Positions 26,220 through 37,229 are shown, counted from the stretch's first letter. The stretch: DNA of 64,000 nucleotides from Selaginella tamariscina (GCA_003024785.1 PUQB01000001.1:1129501-1193500); one strand, 5' to 3'. Numbers and translations: made by a program. The notes: a model not told the origin generated them from the sequence alone.

Positions 26220-28789
26220 GTTCAAAGTGGTAAAGTCTGAACAATTTCCTTACAGTAACAATCGTTGCCCGCTTGGTTATTTTTTGCTGAACGTTACGTT
26301 CTATTGGCTTATCCTGTATCAAGACAATTATTTCACGCATTCATACGTCACATAAACATCTAGATATTTATCCTGTGTGTACGCACACAACACAAAATCT
26401 ATCCCAAAGACATGTATATATTACATATACACACCTATGTATAAATATTGAACCAAGTTTGTACACATAGACGTGTCTGTGTGGTGCGTTAGATACATCT
26501 TCTTTACCCACTAACCTCACGATTACGCTTCTTATTGGAGTCTTGCATTATTGAAGGTTTTACTCTCGTAAATTTTGGAAAAAGAAGTGATTGATTTGCA
26601 CTGATAGTCGACAAGGGCTTCCGTGAAGTTTTTTCTGCATATATATAAGTAAATATTCATATATTATATATAATAGTAGACTAACAAAGTTATATATGAT
26701 AAGGTTGCTTACCTAGAGGGATCGTTGTCGCTGGAAGGCAGTCTGGGGACTTACATAAGTTTTCTCCAATCCTGATTGGTTTAGCACGAAGAGACCCTGT
26801 AAAATCAAAGTAAATGTCATTAAGTAACATCTAATAATTCAATGATGATAACTGTACGGTTCGATAATTCATGATTAACATTATTAAAGTGCAAAACTTA
26901 CTTTGGACAACGTCTGGTTCAAGATCAGAGAAGGAGACGAAGTCCATGCCGCCCAAGGGTATATGCGAGGAAGTGTTGGTAATATTCGTTACCTTGATCC
27001 ATGGGAGAGTGCCACTTTCACATTGTAGCTCCTGAAGAAACCACGTTCTCTCTCTCTTACACACACACACACACATTTTTTACATCATCGTGATGTATAT
27101 TGAAATACCAAAGCGCATCACATACCTCAAACTCAACCTCCCGGCATTGAAGAAGTCCCACGCTGATAAAGCTACCGTGAGAGAAGTGATCACACACTAG
27201 ACGTAAAACAACACACACACATATAAGTGTGTGTGTGATATTGTGGGTAGAGCCATATATATACACCTTTCGCATCTTGTATGAAGTGCTGGGCAACCTG
27301 TAATATTTTCGAGCATCTGACTGATGCTACAACAGGAACAAATCCAGCTCTTGTTAAAACAAGGCACGATGGATACCTGTGTTATTAAGTTAGACGTATG
27401 TTGCTAATAAATAATATCAATATCAAATATGTCTACCAAGAAACTTCTTCCGTCCACTGAAAACATACTTTGATGTAGTAATAATCTGCCGGGAGTTGAA
27501 TACCACACTATGAACAGTACGAGTCTTATTTAATATGCATTCAAATTTGTAGACATATATAGTCATACTAGATGTAAGTGCGTGAGTGCGTACATGTGTG
27601 TGTGTGTCAAAATAGCAAATCATAAATACTCTACTAGCAAACATATATACAGTATGATAGATATATATTGGATGGAAGTATATAATCTAACCTGATAATT
27701 CCATAACTGCTTCTGAAGCTCCATATTCTCATCTGAACTTTTACAGAACCCTGAAAGTAGAACTATCACACACACACACAACAAAAAAACACATACTGAC
27801 CAAGGATATAGCCACGCCTCATTGATGGGAGAACACAGCACTCAAAGTCGCTTGTAGACATTTCACCAGATTTCAAACAATAATCTTCCACAGAAATAAA
27901 TTTGCCTTCTTTAAATTGCTTCTTATACACCTCAGGCAACCGTTCTGCAGGCTGTTTTAAACGGATTCCTTCATGAGCATGTCTATATGCATTTGTGTAT
28001 ATCATTAGTTGTGCAGATAGTACATACGAATGTGACGTATGTACATCCTATTATATTGGCGGTTTATGGATGTATGCATGCTTAAAGATGGTATTCTTTA
28101 TGTGTTTATCAAACACACACCACACGCAGGCAAGCACGAGCGCGCGGCCCGCACATACACAACCTTTGCAAGATGAAAGCTGGTCACATCTGGTGACACT
28201 AGTAGGACAATGTCATCGTTTAATTCTAGTTGAATATCCTGCATCAATCAGCCTTTAAGAGAGAATGATACATACATACATACATATATATACGTATACA
28301 CAAAAACTCACACATGAATTCAAGTTATAATTCAAGCCCCATTAGCATACCAGTGAAATGGTTTCTAATGGTAAACCTTCCTTGTCAGATCCGACAACAA
28401 AACCTTAGCAAAAGATCAAAGCTAGTCATGTTAGTTATATAAGTAAGAACAAACATTTTTATGTCTACATGTATGTATGTCTGTGTATATACCAGAGACG
28501 AGTATGTTTTGCAGCGGAGTCCAACCGCTCCTCATCATACTCTTGACAAATGCCCAGTGAATAGATTCTCGCAGCAACAAACCATTGTTAACCTCCTCGT
28601 CTTCTGTATCTATGGACACCTATGGGCCATACCAAAATTGTGTGTTCATGTTCATGTATGTTACGTGCGTGTGCGCGTGTGTGTGTTGAAAGGACTTAAG
28701 TTCTGACCTTCTGTATATTCCTGCATGAAGATTCTAATCTGCTCTTAAGAAGCGAAACAAAGCTCTTCTGTTTGCTACTCTGAAAAGAC

Positions 28790-28833
<44 letters not shown>

Positions 28834-29202
28834 TGTTGTAATGTACATGGCATTTGTATAATCCTGTGTATGTATGTGTGTGTGTCTCTCTGTAATTGAG
28901 ACTCGCAGGATCCACATAATTGATATAAATAAGTCACGACAATATACATGGTGCATGTGTGTGTGAGTGCCTGAATGACACAGGGTAAATGCGTACCTCG
29001 AAGACAACTATGACCTGATTTCGTGGGGAGAGAATGCGGAGCAGTGATCGTGGCCAAGCAGGGAGGAGATTGTGCGGCAAATGGCAGCGGCAGAATAGAC
29101 GCTTGGCGGCTCAGCCCTCACAATCGCCTTCTTGAATCCATTTGCAAGCGGGATTGGCGATCGCCCACGAATCACAAACCTTTCATGAAACACCTCCGCC
29201 AT
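25151..29202 (-). CDS. C18orf63-like (DUF4708) protein with C-terminal SAP domain
   Basis: A multi-exon minus-strand gene of roughly 18 exons. The N-terminal two thirds resembles the DUF4708 family as I remember human C18orf63. Visible parallels are HWAFVKSMMRSGWTPLQNIL; the LELNDDIVLLVSPD strand; RLPEVYKKQF; ECCVLPSMRRGYILG (human counterpart CYVLPSMKMGQI); and LPADYYYIKVCF followed by YPSCLVL. The C-terminus (25155-25265) is a SAP motif, LKDLNVPDLKNFLRLRKAK followed by KKEDLIQRI, which usually binds DNA. A Lys/Pro-rich linker joins them. Exon 1 (28997-29202) reads MAEVFHERF at its start and NQVIVVFE at its end in different frames, so one base seems missing near 29061-29063. The family's function is unknown to me. 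The SAP domain suggests a nuclear, DNA-associated role. Confidence 0.7.
26136..26216 (+). repeat. (CA)n microsatellite, intronic
   Basis: A mixed CGCA/CACG lead-in is followed by a pure CA run of about 52 bp at 26165-26216, inside an intron of the DUF4708-like gene. Confidence 0.95.
28792..28828. repeat. (TA)n microsatellite, intronic
   Basis: A TA run of about 37 bp in intron 1 of the DUF4708-like gene, close to the acceptor of exon 2. Confidence 0.95.
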
Positions 29203-29261
29203 CCCTATGAACCCTAAAGCGCATACACATACACAAATACAAAGCTCCATTGGGTGCTTGT

Positions 29262-29930
29262 ATTTTAAATGTCTCCGAATGCAGATTTCACCATGTTGCT
29301 TGAGAGGTAAAATCCAGTCTTCAACTGTCCCATCCACAACGACCTGGTAACATGCACGGGATTCTGTGTGTCCAATCGATACGTCTTCAACTGTGCCTTC
29401 GACAACGAGCTTGCTGTTGACGTGCAAGTAACAAGTCTGGCCGATTCTGTGTGTCCAGTTCTGGTCACGAATCCATCATAAGAACGTGGGAAACAACCAG
29501 AAGGTGCTTAAGTTGGCTGCCTCGAGATACAAAAGTCCTTTCCTCATCCCTTATAAACCTATCTTGCCACGGACGATATTGGGAAATGTCAATTTGAGGT
29601 GGAGCCTTCAACCTGGTCAGGTGCCTAATATCGGCTTACCGTCTATGAATGTGGACTTTGTCCTGCGTAGCATCCCTGGATCTTATGCTTGAACACCCAA
29701 CAGCGGCCACCGGAAGAAGCTGAACAGCTCGGAGATATTATTTTGAAGAGGTGTACCTGAACGCCCCAGTATGTACTTTGACTTAAAGTAGGAGACCTGT
29801 ATGTAAGAGTTCCTGATGCACTGAGCCTCATCCCGAACCATATAGTGCAACTCAGTCTTTGCGAGAGGATCCTCTGGTCTTTGCGAGGGTCGGGCTACAG
29901 GTCCAACATCACCCTCACTCACGTCAATAC
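29262..29930 (-). pseudogene. Rad5-type SNF2 ATPase pseudogene fragments
   Basis: On the minus strand, pieces of the ATPase encoded at 34181-35947 can be followed in order. At 29922-29683: SEGDVGPVA, DEAQCIRNSY, GTPLQNNISELFSFF. Near 29660: MLRRTKSTF, then a stop. At 29470-29262: the C-terminal HRIGQT and VEGTVED region, present twice in tandem, then NMVKSAFG. Between these are a large internal deletion, stops and frame changes. It keeps DEAQ where the intact gene has DEVQ, so it probably derives from a sister copy and not from the neighbour directly. Confidence 0.85.
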
Positions 29931-30325
29931 CTCTCTCTCTCTCTCACACACACACGCACGCACGCACGCATACGACTGACTATAGTCTCGTGGAATTGTA
30001 TCGTAGTAGTATAACAAGCACTGTTGACAGAGAGACGGGGGACTTATATATTCCATGAAACAGCTAGCAAGACATCATGTACATATATACATTTTGTACA
30101 TGTGTACACAGAGTATGTACCTCTGCCATGATGATAGTCAAGAATTGTTATTTGCACATATCTCATAAAGGAACAACATCAATTTCCTGCATTGAAAGAG
30201 AAGTTCAGTGTACAACACAAAACGTGTATTTTGAGATTTTTGTATTTATGTATGTATTACATAATATACACATGAGTGATGCAATATTGACTTACATGTT
30301 ACACTACGCAGAATGAGCATACCAT

Positions 30326-30825
30326 CTAACGCATGCTACGAGTCTGCACGCAGGAGCGAAGAACACGGGGTGTGCAGAAAAATGTGGACTTTGTGGAGTT
30401 GGAGGTCGCCGCACGGGACAGATTCGATTGCACAAGGAACGAAGTCAACAATTGATGACCTTCCTGTTGCACTGTCGCATCTTTCTTCTGCAGCTCCACC
30501 ACTCCTGTTTCTCTACACACGAGCTCCGTATTAGGGCAATACCTCTCCAGAAACTCCTCAATCGGCATGTCCAGGAGCTCATCCGACAGGCTCGCCTCCT
30601 GCAGCTTGAGCTGTGTGACGAATGCAGAGATCTGTGCATCACAAATCGCCCGAATTGCTGCCGCTCTTGCTTCCACTGCCAGATTCATACAATTCTTCGC
30701 TTGAATTCAATCACACTAAGGCGCTTACCTTGCTGATCTATAGATCTGGAAATCTCCACCAGGCGCTCATCCTGCTCCTCCGCATTCGCGTTCTTCTCCG
30801 CAAGCGCCTTCCTCCTCCTCGCCAT
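30326..30825 (-). CDS. Borealin-related protein (chromosomal passenger complex), short form
   Basis: Two exons (30729-30825 and 30326-30675) separated by a 53-bp intron give 148 residues. The start MARRRKALAEKNANAEEQDE is basic, then acidic. The central VEARAAAIRAICDAQI and the following helix, PIEEFLERYCP, match the N-terminal helical region of plant Borealin-related proteins, which binds INCENP and Survivin-like partners. The end, STKSTFFCTPRVLRS, resembles the TPR/K-type motif of the family. The usual C-terminal block ending in a GSPLGVF-like motif is missing, and TAG follows TRSMR. Either further exons exist that I cannot place, or the gene is truncated. The call rests on pattern resemblance. 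The gene is divergent from the RING gene. Confidence 0.6.
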
Positions 30826-31800
30826 GAACCGAGACTTATCCGTTGAATGAATTCAAATGCTCTAGGGCCTCAAAAGAATATGCATAGATTCTAAGAGGTA
30901 TATACTCCAAAAGATTCTTTAAACACTGTAGTATAAAAGTAATACCCTTGCACATGGTGATCACATCATACCCAGATAAAATATAACAAAAAAAAGTTTG
31001 CTGTATACTGCAAAAGATACGTTTGTACGCAATGTATAATAACACGTGCCCAATGTATAATACATTTATACAGAACGATGGATTATAAAGCAAGGTACAC
31101 GGTGGCGCCGCGTGCCATGGCACGGAAACCGTAACATCCGCATGTGACCGATGACACTAGACCACGTCATTATAACTTCCGCCCTCATGGCACTATGTAA
31201 GTCCACGGCTATGGCGGAACCCTAATTCTTGGCAGACGTGGATAACTACACTCTAGGCCTGTCGGTGCGGTCTCAAAGGTATGTTATAGATTTGTCGATC
31301 ACCAACATTTAATCTTCGTATAATCATGTTGTTTAATTAATTTAATCCATTTTTTGAAAGGATTCCTGAACATCTGGTCAGGAGCCACAGAGCTTGAAAG
31401 AGGCAGCTCACAATTTGGTAAGGTATTAAATGCATCCTTCTTTCCTGCTCACTAATTTAGCTTGTGGTCAAAAATCTGTGTATTTCTACAACGGGTTTAT
31501 AAGATTTAACTACCGGATTTAGTGTAGTTACTTATCCACCATTTCTGTGCTGTTTGTCCTTGACCGTCTATCCCTTTCAGACACCTAAATGTTGATCAAA
31601 TCATGTATTTACTAGTTTTGTGTGTTTGTTTGCTATTTGTTCGGCCTTAGTTGCTTTCATATGTCCTTGTGTCTGTAGATCCATTAACACCATTGTTGGG
31701 ACGTGCAGCGGGATTCTGTAAAGCTTTGTTGATGAGCATTGTGCATTCAGCGAGCGAGCACGTCTGGCTGCCTTCTCTGCAGGTCTGGAGTAGACGGCCC
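30826..31800. other. Divergent promoter region and 5' UTR exons of the RING gene
   Basis: Lies between the Borealin-like start and the RING start codon. Probable non-coding 5' exons end in GT donors at about 31279 (TCAAAG|GTATG) and 31417 (AATTTG|GTAAGG). A coding exon begins after TGTCTGTAG at about 31679. The rest shows nothing I can name. Confidence 0.5.
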
Positions 31801-32367
31801 ATGAACAAAGAGAAGAATGGGGACATAAGTTTTGAGCTGAGGCAGGAGGATGATTCTGAGAAGAGTGAATCTGACCATGTGTGTTCCATATGTCTTGGGG
31901 CAATTGAGGAGTCTGCGTCCCTACAGTGGTGTATGCACAGCTTCTGCATACGGTGTATTGATGAATGGAGCAAGGTGCGGAGATCGTGTCCACTTTGCAA
32001 GAGAGAGTTTATTGGATGGTATCAGGTGGCTAAGGGGCAGACCAGACAGGTTGAGAAAGTCCTTTCCCCACTCAATTGCAGGCCTTCACTCGACTACCGG
32101 TTATCCTTTGCAGAGGAGAGGCGGCTTTCCATGACTGATTTCCGGCTCTCGTCTTCGGATGTCCGGCTCTCCACAGACGATAGGCCATCTGTTGAACGAA
32201 GGAGCTCAACAAGGAACCAAGCAAGAATGGAGAGGTATCCTCAAAAGTATGACTTATATGCATCATATTGTCAGGTGATCGATCATCCTTTGTAGATCTG
32301 CGCATACACATATAAATACATATACACACATATATATACGAGTCATAGGACAGCAACAAGGCACCAA

Positions 32368-32419
<52 letters not shown>

Positions 32420-33519
32420 ATATATATATATATATTGGCTTCTGGGCTGTGCATTTGTATATGTATGTGTACTTTTGTTTTATATTGTCGGTGCTTGTCT
32501 TTCGTTCAGGACATTAGTTATTGATGACAGATTTTTGTGGTCCCTGTATATATATCAACAAACACGTATAGGCTTGTATATACATTGTAGTATGCTATTC
32601 TAAGCTATCACTTACAGTACACGCGCACACACACATGACAAATTAAGCACAACTTATTTATTTTATTTTAGAGAACTTGTGAGGAGCACGATGACGTTTA
32701 GATCAAGGTTAAGACTGCAGCAGTTAATGCAGTCGAGGGTGAACAGATCATACAGGAGGTCGATTCCTTTGCCAAGGCAGCGCTGTTTCATCTCTCCTGC
32801 CGAGAGGGAGAGGCTTACTGCTGAAGTTCTGTCTGAGCGAGCTCTTTCTTGGCGTTCAAGGTTTGTACTCGCATAATATCTACAATCTTAAATTACACAC
32901 ACACACATATAATACATATAACATATAACATATAGAAAAACGTAAGTAAGAATATACTGCAGTTTTGGAATAGATTATTTTAAAATGTTTGAAGGGAGGT
33001 ATAATAGTTTAACCCCTTAAAAAACTATTTTGAGCTTGGTTGTCGTCTTCAGCACGCGACTGTTGTTGGTTTTAATAATATTTGCTAATAATTATGGTAT
33101 CCTGACATGGTTCTCTGGTGGTTTACAGCATATATCGAAAAGGCTTGCGAGCTGTTCCGTTGAATGTGAAGAGGAAAATAGATGTAACTTTTGGGAGTGT
33201 GCGTGCGTGCATGTGTGTTTGTGTGTGTGTGTGTGTAGTTTTTGAGTCTTCTGTACAGGTTAGACAGAATGATTTGGATTCGAAGGCCCGTACAGAGAGG
33301 CGGTTAAGGCCGTGGATTGCACGAGAGCTCAAAGCCGTACTTGGGGATGGAAACCATTCTTTGTTAGAACACTTGGTTGTAACCTTGTGGTTCAGTTACA
33401 ACTCAGAAGACGCTGAAAGCTCTATCGCAGTCAAACATGGTAGACATACAAGCACAGATACCGTTTCCCAGCTGGAACCGTTTGTGGAGACAATGCGGCA
33501 ACATTTTGGCATGAATTGA
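31801..33519 (+). CDS. TOPORS-like RING finger E3 ubiquitin ligase
   Basis: Four exons at 31801-32234, 32672-32860, 33129-33198 and 33259-33519 give 317 residues. The C3HC4 RING lies near residues 22-61 (CSICLGAIEE, CMHSFCIRCIDEW, CPLCKREF). A Ser/Arg-rich region with repeated RLS words follows, then a basic segment. The C-terminal LRPWIARELKAVLGDGNHSLLEHLV is the PWI-like block seen in plant TOPORS-type ligases. ATG 31801 is chosen because it precedes the RING by a normal distance. The frame stays open upstream to about 31651, so an earlier start is possible. The last intron (33199-33258) is 60 nt, carries a (TG)n run and has no in-frame stop. Confidence 0.8.
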
Positions 33520-34036
33520 GGTAAACATCTCTCTTTTCTCTCTCTCATGTTTATGTATGCAAAATTTTGTGAGCAGGTGTTATGCAGAGAATCCATATAC
33601 CATGGAAACCTACGACAGCATCGTGGTGTATGTGAAAGGGGAGCAGCAGCATTAGGAAAGTTACCAAACTTGTTCACAGCCATTACATGTAAAAAACAAT
33701 TCATTTACAATTCGAGTTCAGTCATTCGTATATGCTTGTGTGTGTGTATATATATATATATAATATTGTAAAGAAGTTTAGAATAACTTCTCTTATCGCG
33801 TTCCGAGAAGTTGAGATTGAAATTTTCAACACGGACACGCACACAGGACTTGTAAGTTTCGTACATCCTGAAACAAAGGATCTTGCACGTTCAAGGTCAT
33901 GGGTCAATAGATGCCACTTACGTATTCATATGCTCACAACTCAGATTAAAGGGTTTGTTTCTTCAAAGATATGTGGAGATGTCTTTCGGGCTTCCAACCC
34001 TGCGAGAAAGGTACATCTCCCAATGTCTCCACACAT

Positions 34037-34084
<48 letters not shown>

Positions 34085-34180
34085 TGATATGTGTATTACA
34101 GAAAACTCTTATATATCGTTCATGTAGGTTCGATACACAAGAAACAACAATTTCCCCCTTAACAGCTATACCAGAGGAGA
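33520..34180. other. Intergenic between RING and SNF2 genes
   Basis: Contains the RING 3' UTR and a (TG)n(AG)n compound microsatellite at 34037-34084. Just upstream of the SNF2 start is an open stretch reading VGAAKRQKLDEQ in another frame. It looks protein-like and may be part of a longer N-terminus if one base is missing. Confidence 0.45.
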
Positions 34181-35947
34181 ATGTCGGAGCCGCAAAGAGG
34201 CAGAAGTTGGATGAACAAGGATGCATTCATGGAGGCGTACACAGGCACGATTAAACCAGAGGGACCCATTAACGCAGAGATGTATGTGCCTCCAGAAGCT
34301 CTACTATTGAGAGTCTGCATAGAGGACCAGTCTGATGAGTGCGGAGCGTTGAATGTGCCACTTCTTAAACACCAGAAGATGGCCTTAGAGTGGATGATCA
34401 AACAGGAAGGCGAGAAAGGTGGTGGCATTCTAGCAGACGACCAAGGCTTGGGAAAGACGATCTCTACACTTGCATTCCTCTCTAAGGCAGGTGTTAAAGA
34501 CCGTGCTTCTTGGGACCCTCTCACTGGTGGCACGCTCGTAGTATGCCCACTCAGTGTCCTGAAGCAGTGGCAGAGGGAAATAGCTTCTAAGATGTCAGAA
34601 GGACACAAGTTTACCACTCTTGTTTACCACGGGGCCGCCAGGATGAAGTTTACTCCATGGGAGCTCGCTTCATACGATTTAGTGGTCACCACCTACGAGA
34701 TGGTGACCAAGGACGTGCCATACAGACGGACGTCTGATGTGAGTGAGGATGATGTAGGACCTGTAGCCCATCACGGACATCATAAAGCCAAGCTTAGAGA
34801 GATTCTCGCAAAGAATCTACCAGAAGGGCCCCTTGCAAAGGTTGAGTGGCACCGGGTTGTCCTGGACGAGGTTCAATGGATCAAGAACTCGTATACACAG
34901 GTGTCTTTGGCTTGCAGCAATCTCAAGTCTAAGTACAGATGGGGTCTCTCTGGCACGCCTCTTCAGAACAGTATCTCAGAGCTCTTCAGCTTCTTCCGCT
35001 TCTTGAGAGTGGCTCCTTACAACTCTTGCTCCGTGTTCAAGCAGAGGATCCGGGGGGAACTCCAGGAGGCTGTGAAGAGCATAATGCTTCGCAGGACAAA
35101 GTCCACATTCCTCAACGGCGAGCCGATCTTGGTCCTGCCTGAGAGGTACGTGACCAGGCTGAAAGTCACCTTCTCTCCACAAGAAACTGCTTTCTACATG
35201 AGCCTCAAGGAGATTTTCAGCACCAAGTTTGATGAGTATAGGAGCGAAGGCACGATCAAGATGCACACCTCCAACATTCTTACAATGCTCCTCCGATTGA
35301 GGCAGACGTGTGACCATCCCAAGCTCGTCTTTGGTAAGATAGGAAGTGACGATCTTATGGAGTACAGCCAGTACAAGGTGTTAGAAGTTCGGAAGATGGT
35401 GGAGCAGCAACTGGCTGCAGCATTTACTATCTCTTCGAGCAAGATTGCAGCTGTAATGCGACTGGTTAAGATGGTTCCCAATGGGGAGAAAATGCTTGTG
35501 TTCTCACAGTGGACTAGCATGCTCGACTTGCTAGAACCTGACCTGCGGGAGGCTGGAGTTGGCTTTCAGAGGCTCGACGGGACAATGACACTTGCTCAGA
35601 GGGATGCTGCAATTGAGAGGTTTACAAGCGATGAGGGAGCTAATGTGATGCTTATGTCTCTCAAGGCAGCCAGCTTGGGACTTAATCTCGTGGTTGCTTC
35701 ACATGTACTCATGATCGATCCATGGTGGAATCCAACTACCGAAGACCAAGCTATAGATCGGGCACACAGGATTGGCCAGACTCGTCCAGTGTATGTCACC
35801 AGGTTGACTGTGGAAGGCACTGTAGAAGATAGGATTCTTTCACTTCAGGAGAACAAGAGACAAATGGTAAAATCTGCATTTGGAACCTCCGAATGGGGTA
35901 ATGAGAATAGTCTATCCATAGAAGACCTCTGCTTCTTGTTCTCCTAA
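34181..35947 (+). CDS. SNF2-family ATPase, Rad5/16-like, without RING insert
   Basis: A single 588-residue exon. Helicase motifs are in order: I ILADDQGLGKT (83-93), Ia VVCPLSVLKQW, II LDEVQ (228-232, normally DEAQ/DEAH), III LSGTPLQNS (257-264), IV VFSQWTSML, V SLKAASLGLNL, VI DQAIDRAHRIGQ. The C-terminal VEGTVEDRI helix is complete. The layout is closest to Rad5/16-type (HLTF, plant CHR27/28) translocases. Those proteins have a C3HC4 RING between motifs III and IV and a longer N-terminus. Here the spacer after CDHPKLVFGK is only about 60 residues with no Cys/His set. The absence of introns in an intron-rich region suggests a retrocopy. The clean 1.77-kb frame argues for recent origin or function. 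Confidence 0.85.
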   Translation: MSEPQRGRSWMNKDAFMEAYTGTIKPEGPINAEMYVPPEALLLRVCIEDQSDECGALNVPLLKHQKMALEWMIKQEGEKGGGILADDQGLGKTISTLAFLSKAGVKDRASWDPLTGGTLVVCPLSVLKQWQREIASKMSEGHKFTTLVYHGAARMKFTPWELASYDLVVTTYEMVTKDVPYRRTSDVSEDDVGPVAHHGHHKAKLREILAKNLPEGPLAKVEWHRVVLDEVQWIKNSYTQVSLACSNLKSKYRWGLSGTPLQNSISELFSFFRFLRVAPYNSCSVFKQRIRGELQEAVKSIMLRRTKSTFLNGEPILVLPERYVTRLKVTFSPQETAFYMSLKEIFSTKFDEYRSEGTIKMHTSNILTMLLRLRQTCDHPKLVFGKIGSDDLMEYSQYKVLEVRKMVEQQLAAAFTISSSKIAAVMRLVKMVPNGEKMLVFSQWTSMLDLLEPDLREAGVGFQRLDGTMTLAQRDAAIERFTSDEGANVMLMSLKAASLGLNLVVASHVLMIDPWWNPTTEDQAIDRAHRIGQTRPVYVTRLTVEGTVEDRILSLQENKRQMVKSAFGTSEWGNENSLSIEDLCFLFS

Positions 35948-36599
35948 GACTTTATACATATGTACAGAACTCGATCCTTCTTCAAAATGATGCTAGTTGC
36001 ACAAACACACACACAGAAGCCAATTGCACACGACTTCAGGCTTATGTACAAGCAACTGAGGTGTGATGGTCTGTTTGGCAGGTATACGATCGGCCTTCCG
36101 ACACTCACAGCGACCCGAAGTCCGTTTCTTGCACTACAGCACGTAAGTTTACCGTTTAATGACAGAGCGGGAACCACAGTTCCATGCCCATCTCTCGCTT
36201 GCTGTATATCATTGGCTCCTTGCCACAAGCAACGATTACATAGCTTCCTCAGCTGTTCCATTGCACTACATAAATATAGTGAGAGTGTATATTTAGTACC
36301 ATGCCTGGAGCAGGCTTCATACCAGGCCTTGCCACTACTCGAAAGCTCCTGAAACATACATGTACACGCCCAAAAAATTTCTTCTTGTTCAAAGAGTCAG
36401 TGTTATAATAGTACATATGAGAATGCTTTGCATATATTACATAAGGTAGTAAAGTGTAGAATGGTGGATACAGTAACATACAAGCGTATATGATTATATG
36501 TATTCTGATGGAGTTAGAACGATACAATACCATCGCATACATCTGTATATACGTGTCATACCTCTCATTTTAAATGCATAAAAACCTAGAAATTATGGC
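35948..36599. other. Downstream of SNF2, no gene called
   Basis: A 137-codon ORF on the minus strand (35944-36357, MFQELSSSGKAWYEACSRHG onward) is open but matches no family I know and has no clear splice context. The sequence is otherwise AT-rich from 36360. Confidence 0.35.
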
Positions 36600-36765
36600 A
36601 CTGCTCCAGCAGCAAATCCTGGCAAGAACATACTCTACGGATGCAGAAAGGTCAGGAATCTCAAGCGAGTGGCTCGTTCTGATCTTCAGCTCTTTGAATG
36701 ACTATCACGTCATTCCTCTCTCGCATTCTTCACCTTCTCTTCTGTACAACTGGTTGTGACAAGTG
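36600..36765 (-). pseudogene. Decayed antisense copy of a kinesin-tail-like gene exon
   Basis: Reverse complement of this stretch parallels 56010-56200. It contains MRERNDVIVIQRAEDQNEPL (intact gene: MREKKVEDDVMVIEKADNQ) and IPDLSASVEYV (intact: IPDPSASVEYV). A deletion of about 45 bp and frame changes separate the blocks. Confidence 0.8.
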
Positions 36766-36802
36766 AAGTCAATCTGCAAGCTCTGATAAAAATACTTCTC
36801 CG

Positions 36803-36855
36803 CTGTCGGAGAAAGTGAGTCAGAAGAGTCACGCCGTGACTTTCTACTCCGACAG
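36803..36855. repeat. Nested inverted repeat
   Basis: The outer arms CTGTCGGAG and CTCCGACAG (36803-36811 and 36847-36855) enclose AAAGT/ACTTT. A second perfect palindrome, AGTCACG-C-CGTGACT, lies at 36828-36842. The flanks are AT-rich. Confidence 0.75.
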
Positions 36856-37020
36856 TTTGAAAATTTGAATTCAAAACTAGGAAGAAGCTGTGTGAGGATC
36901 TTATAAACTACAAAAATATTAACAGATTTTCATTTAAGGATTCATCTGGTGCTGTTGAGAGAAGTGGATCAAAGACATATTCGTAATTCCGATGGAAATC
37001 CATTCTATAGCCACAATATC

Positions 37021-37229
37021 CTAAGCATAATTATTATTCTTAACATAATAAATTTATCTTTTAAATTATATTTTTAATTTAATTATTATTCTTAACATGA
37101 TGAATTTATTTTAGTCTATTTGTGTCTATTTAATAATTTTTAACTTAGTTATCTTATTTATTTTGAAGTTGAATCTTTAATCAAATTGTTATTTTTAATA
37201 TAATAAGTTTACTCCTAAGTAAGACCTTT
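37021..37229. repeat. Degenerate AT-rich repeat array, left part
   Basis: Recurring words such as TTATTATTCTTAACAT and ATGAATTTATT, roughly every 50-60 bp, continue on the other side of the solo LTR at 38913. This shows that the LTR inserted into a pre-existing array. Confidence 0.6.

Noticed and set aside
25684-26355. 223-codon plus-strand ORF with His/Thr repeats
   Set aside because: Runs through introns and (CA)n of the DUF4708-like gene on the other strand. Composition is driven by the microsatellite.
35944-36357. 137-codon minus-strand ORF downstream of the SNF2 gene
   Set aside because: No recognisable domain, and an almost equally long ORF is open on the opposite strand. No splice context. 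Treated as chance.
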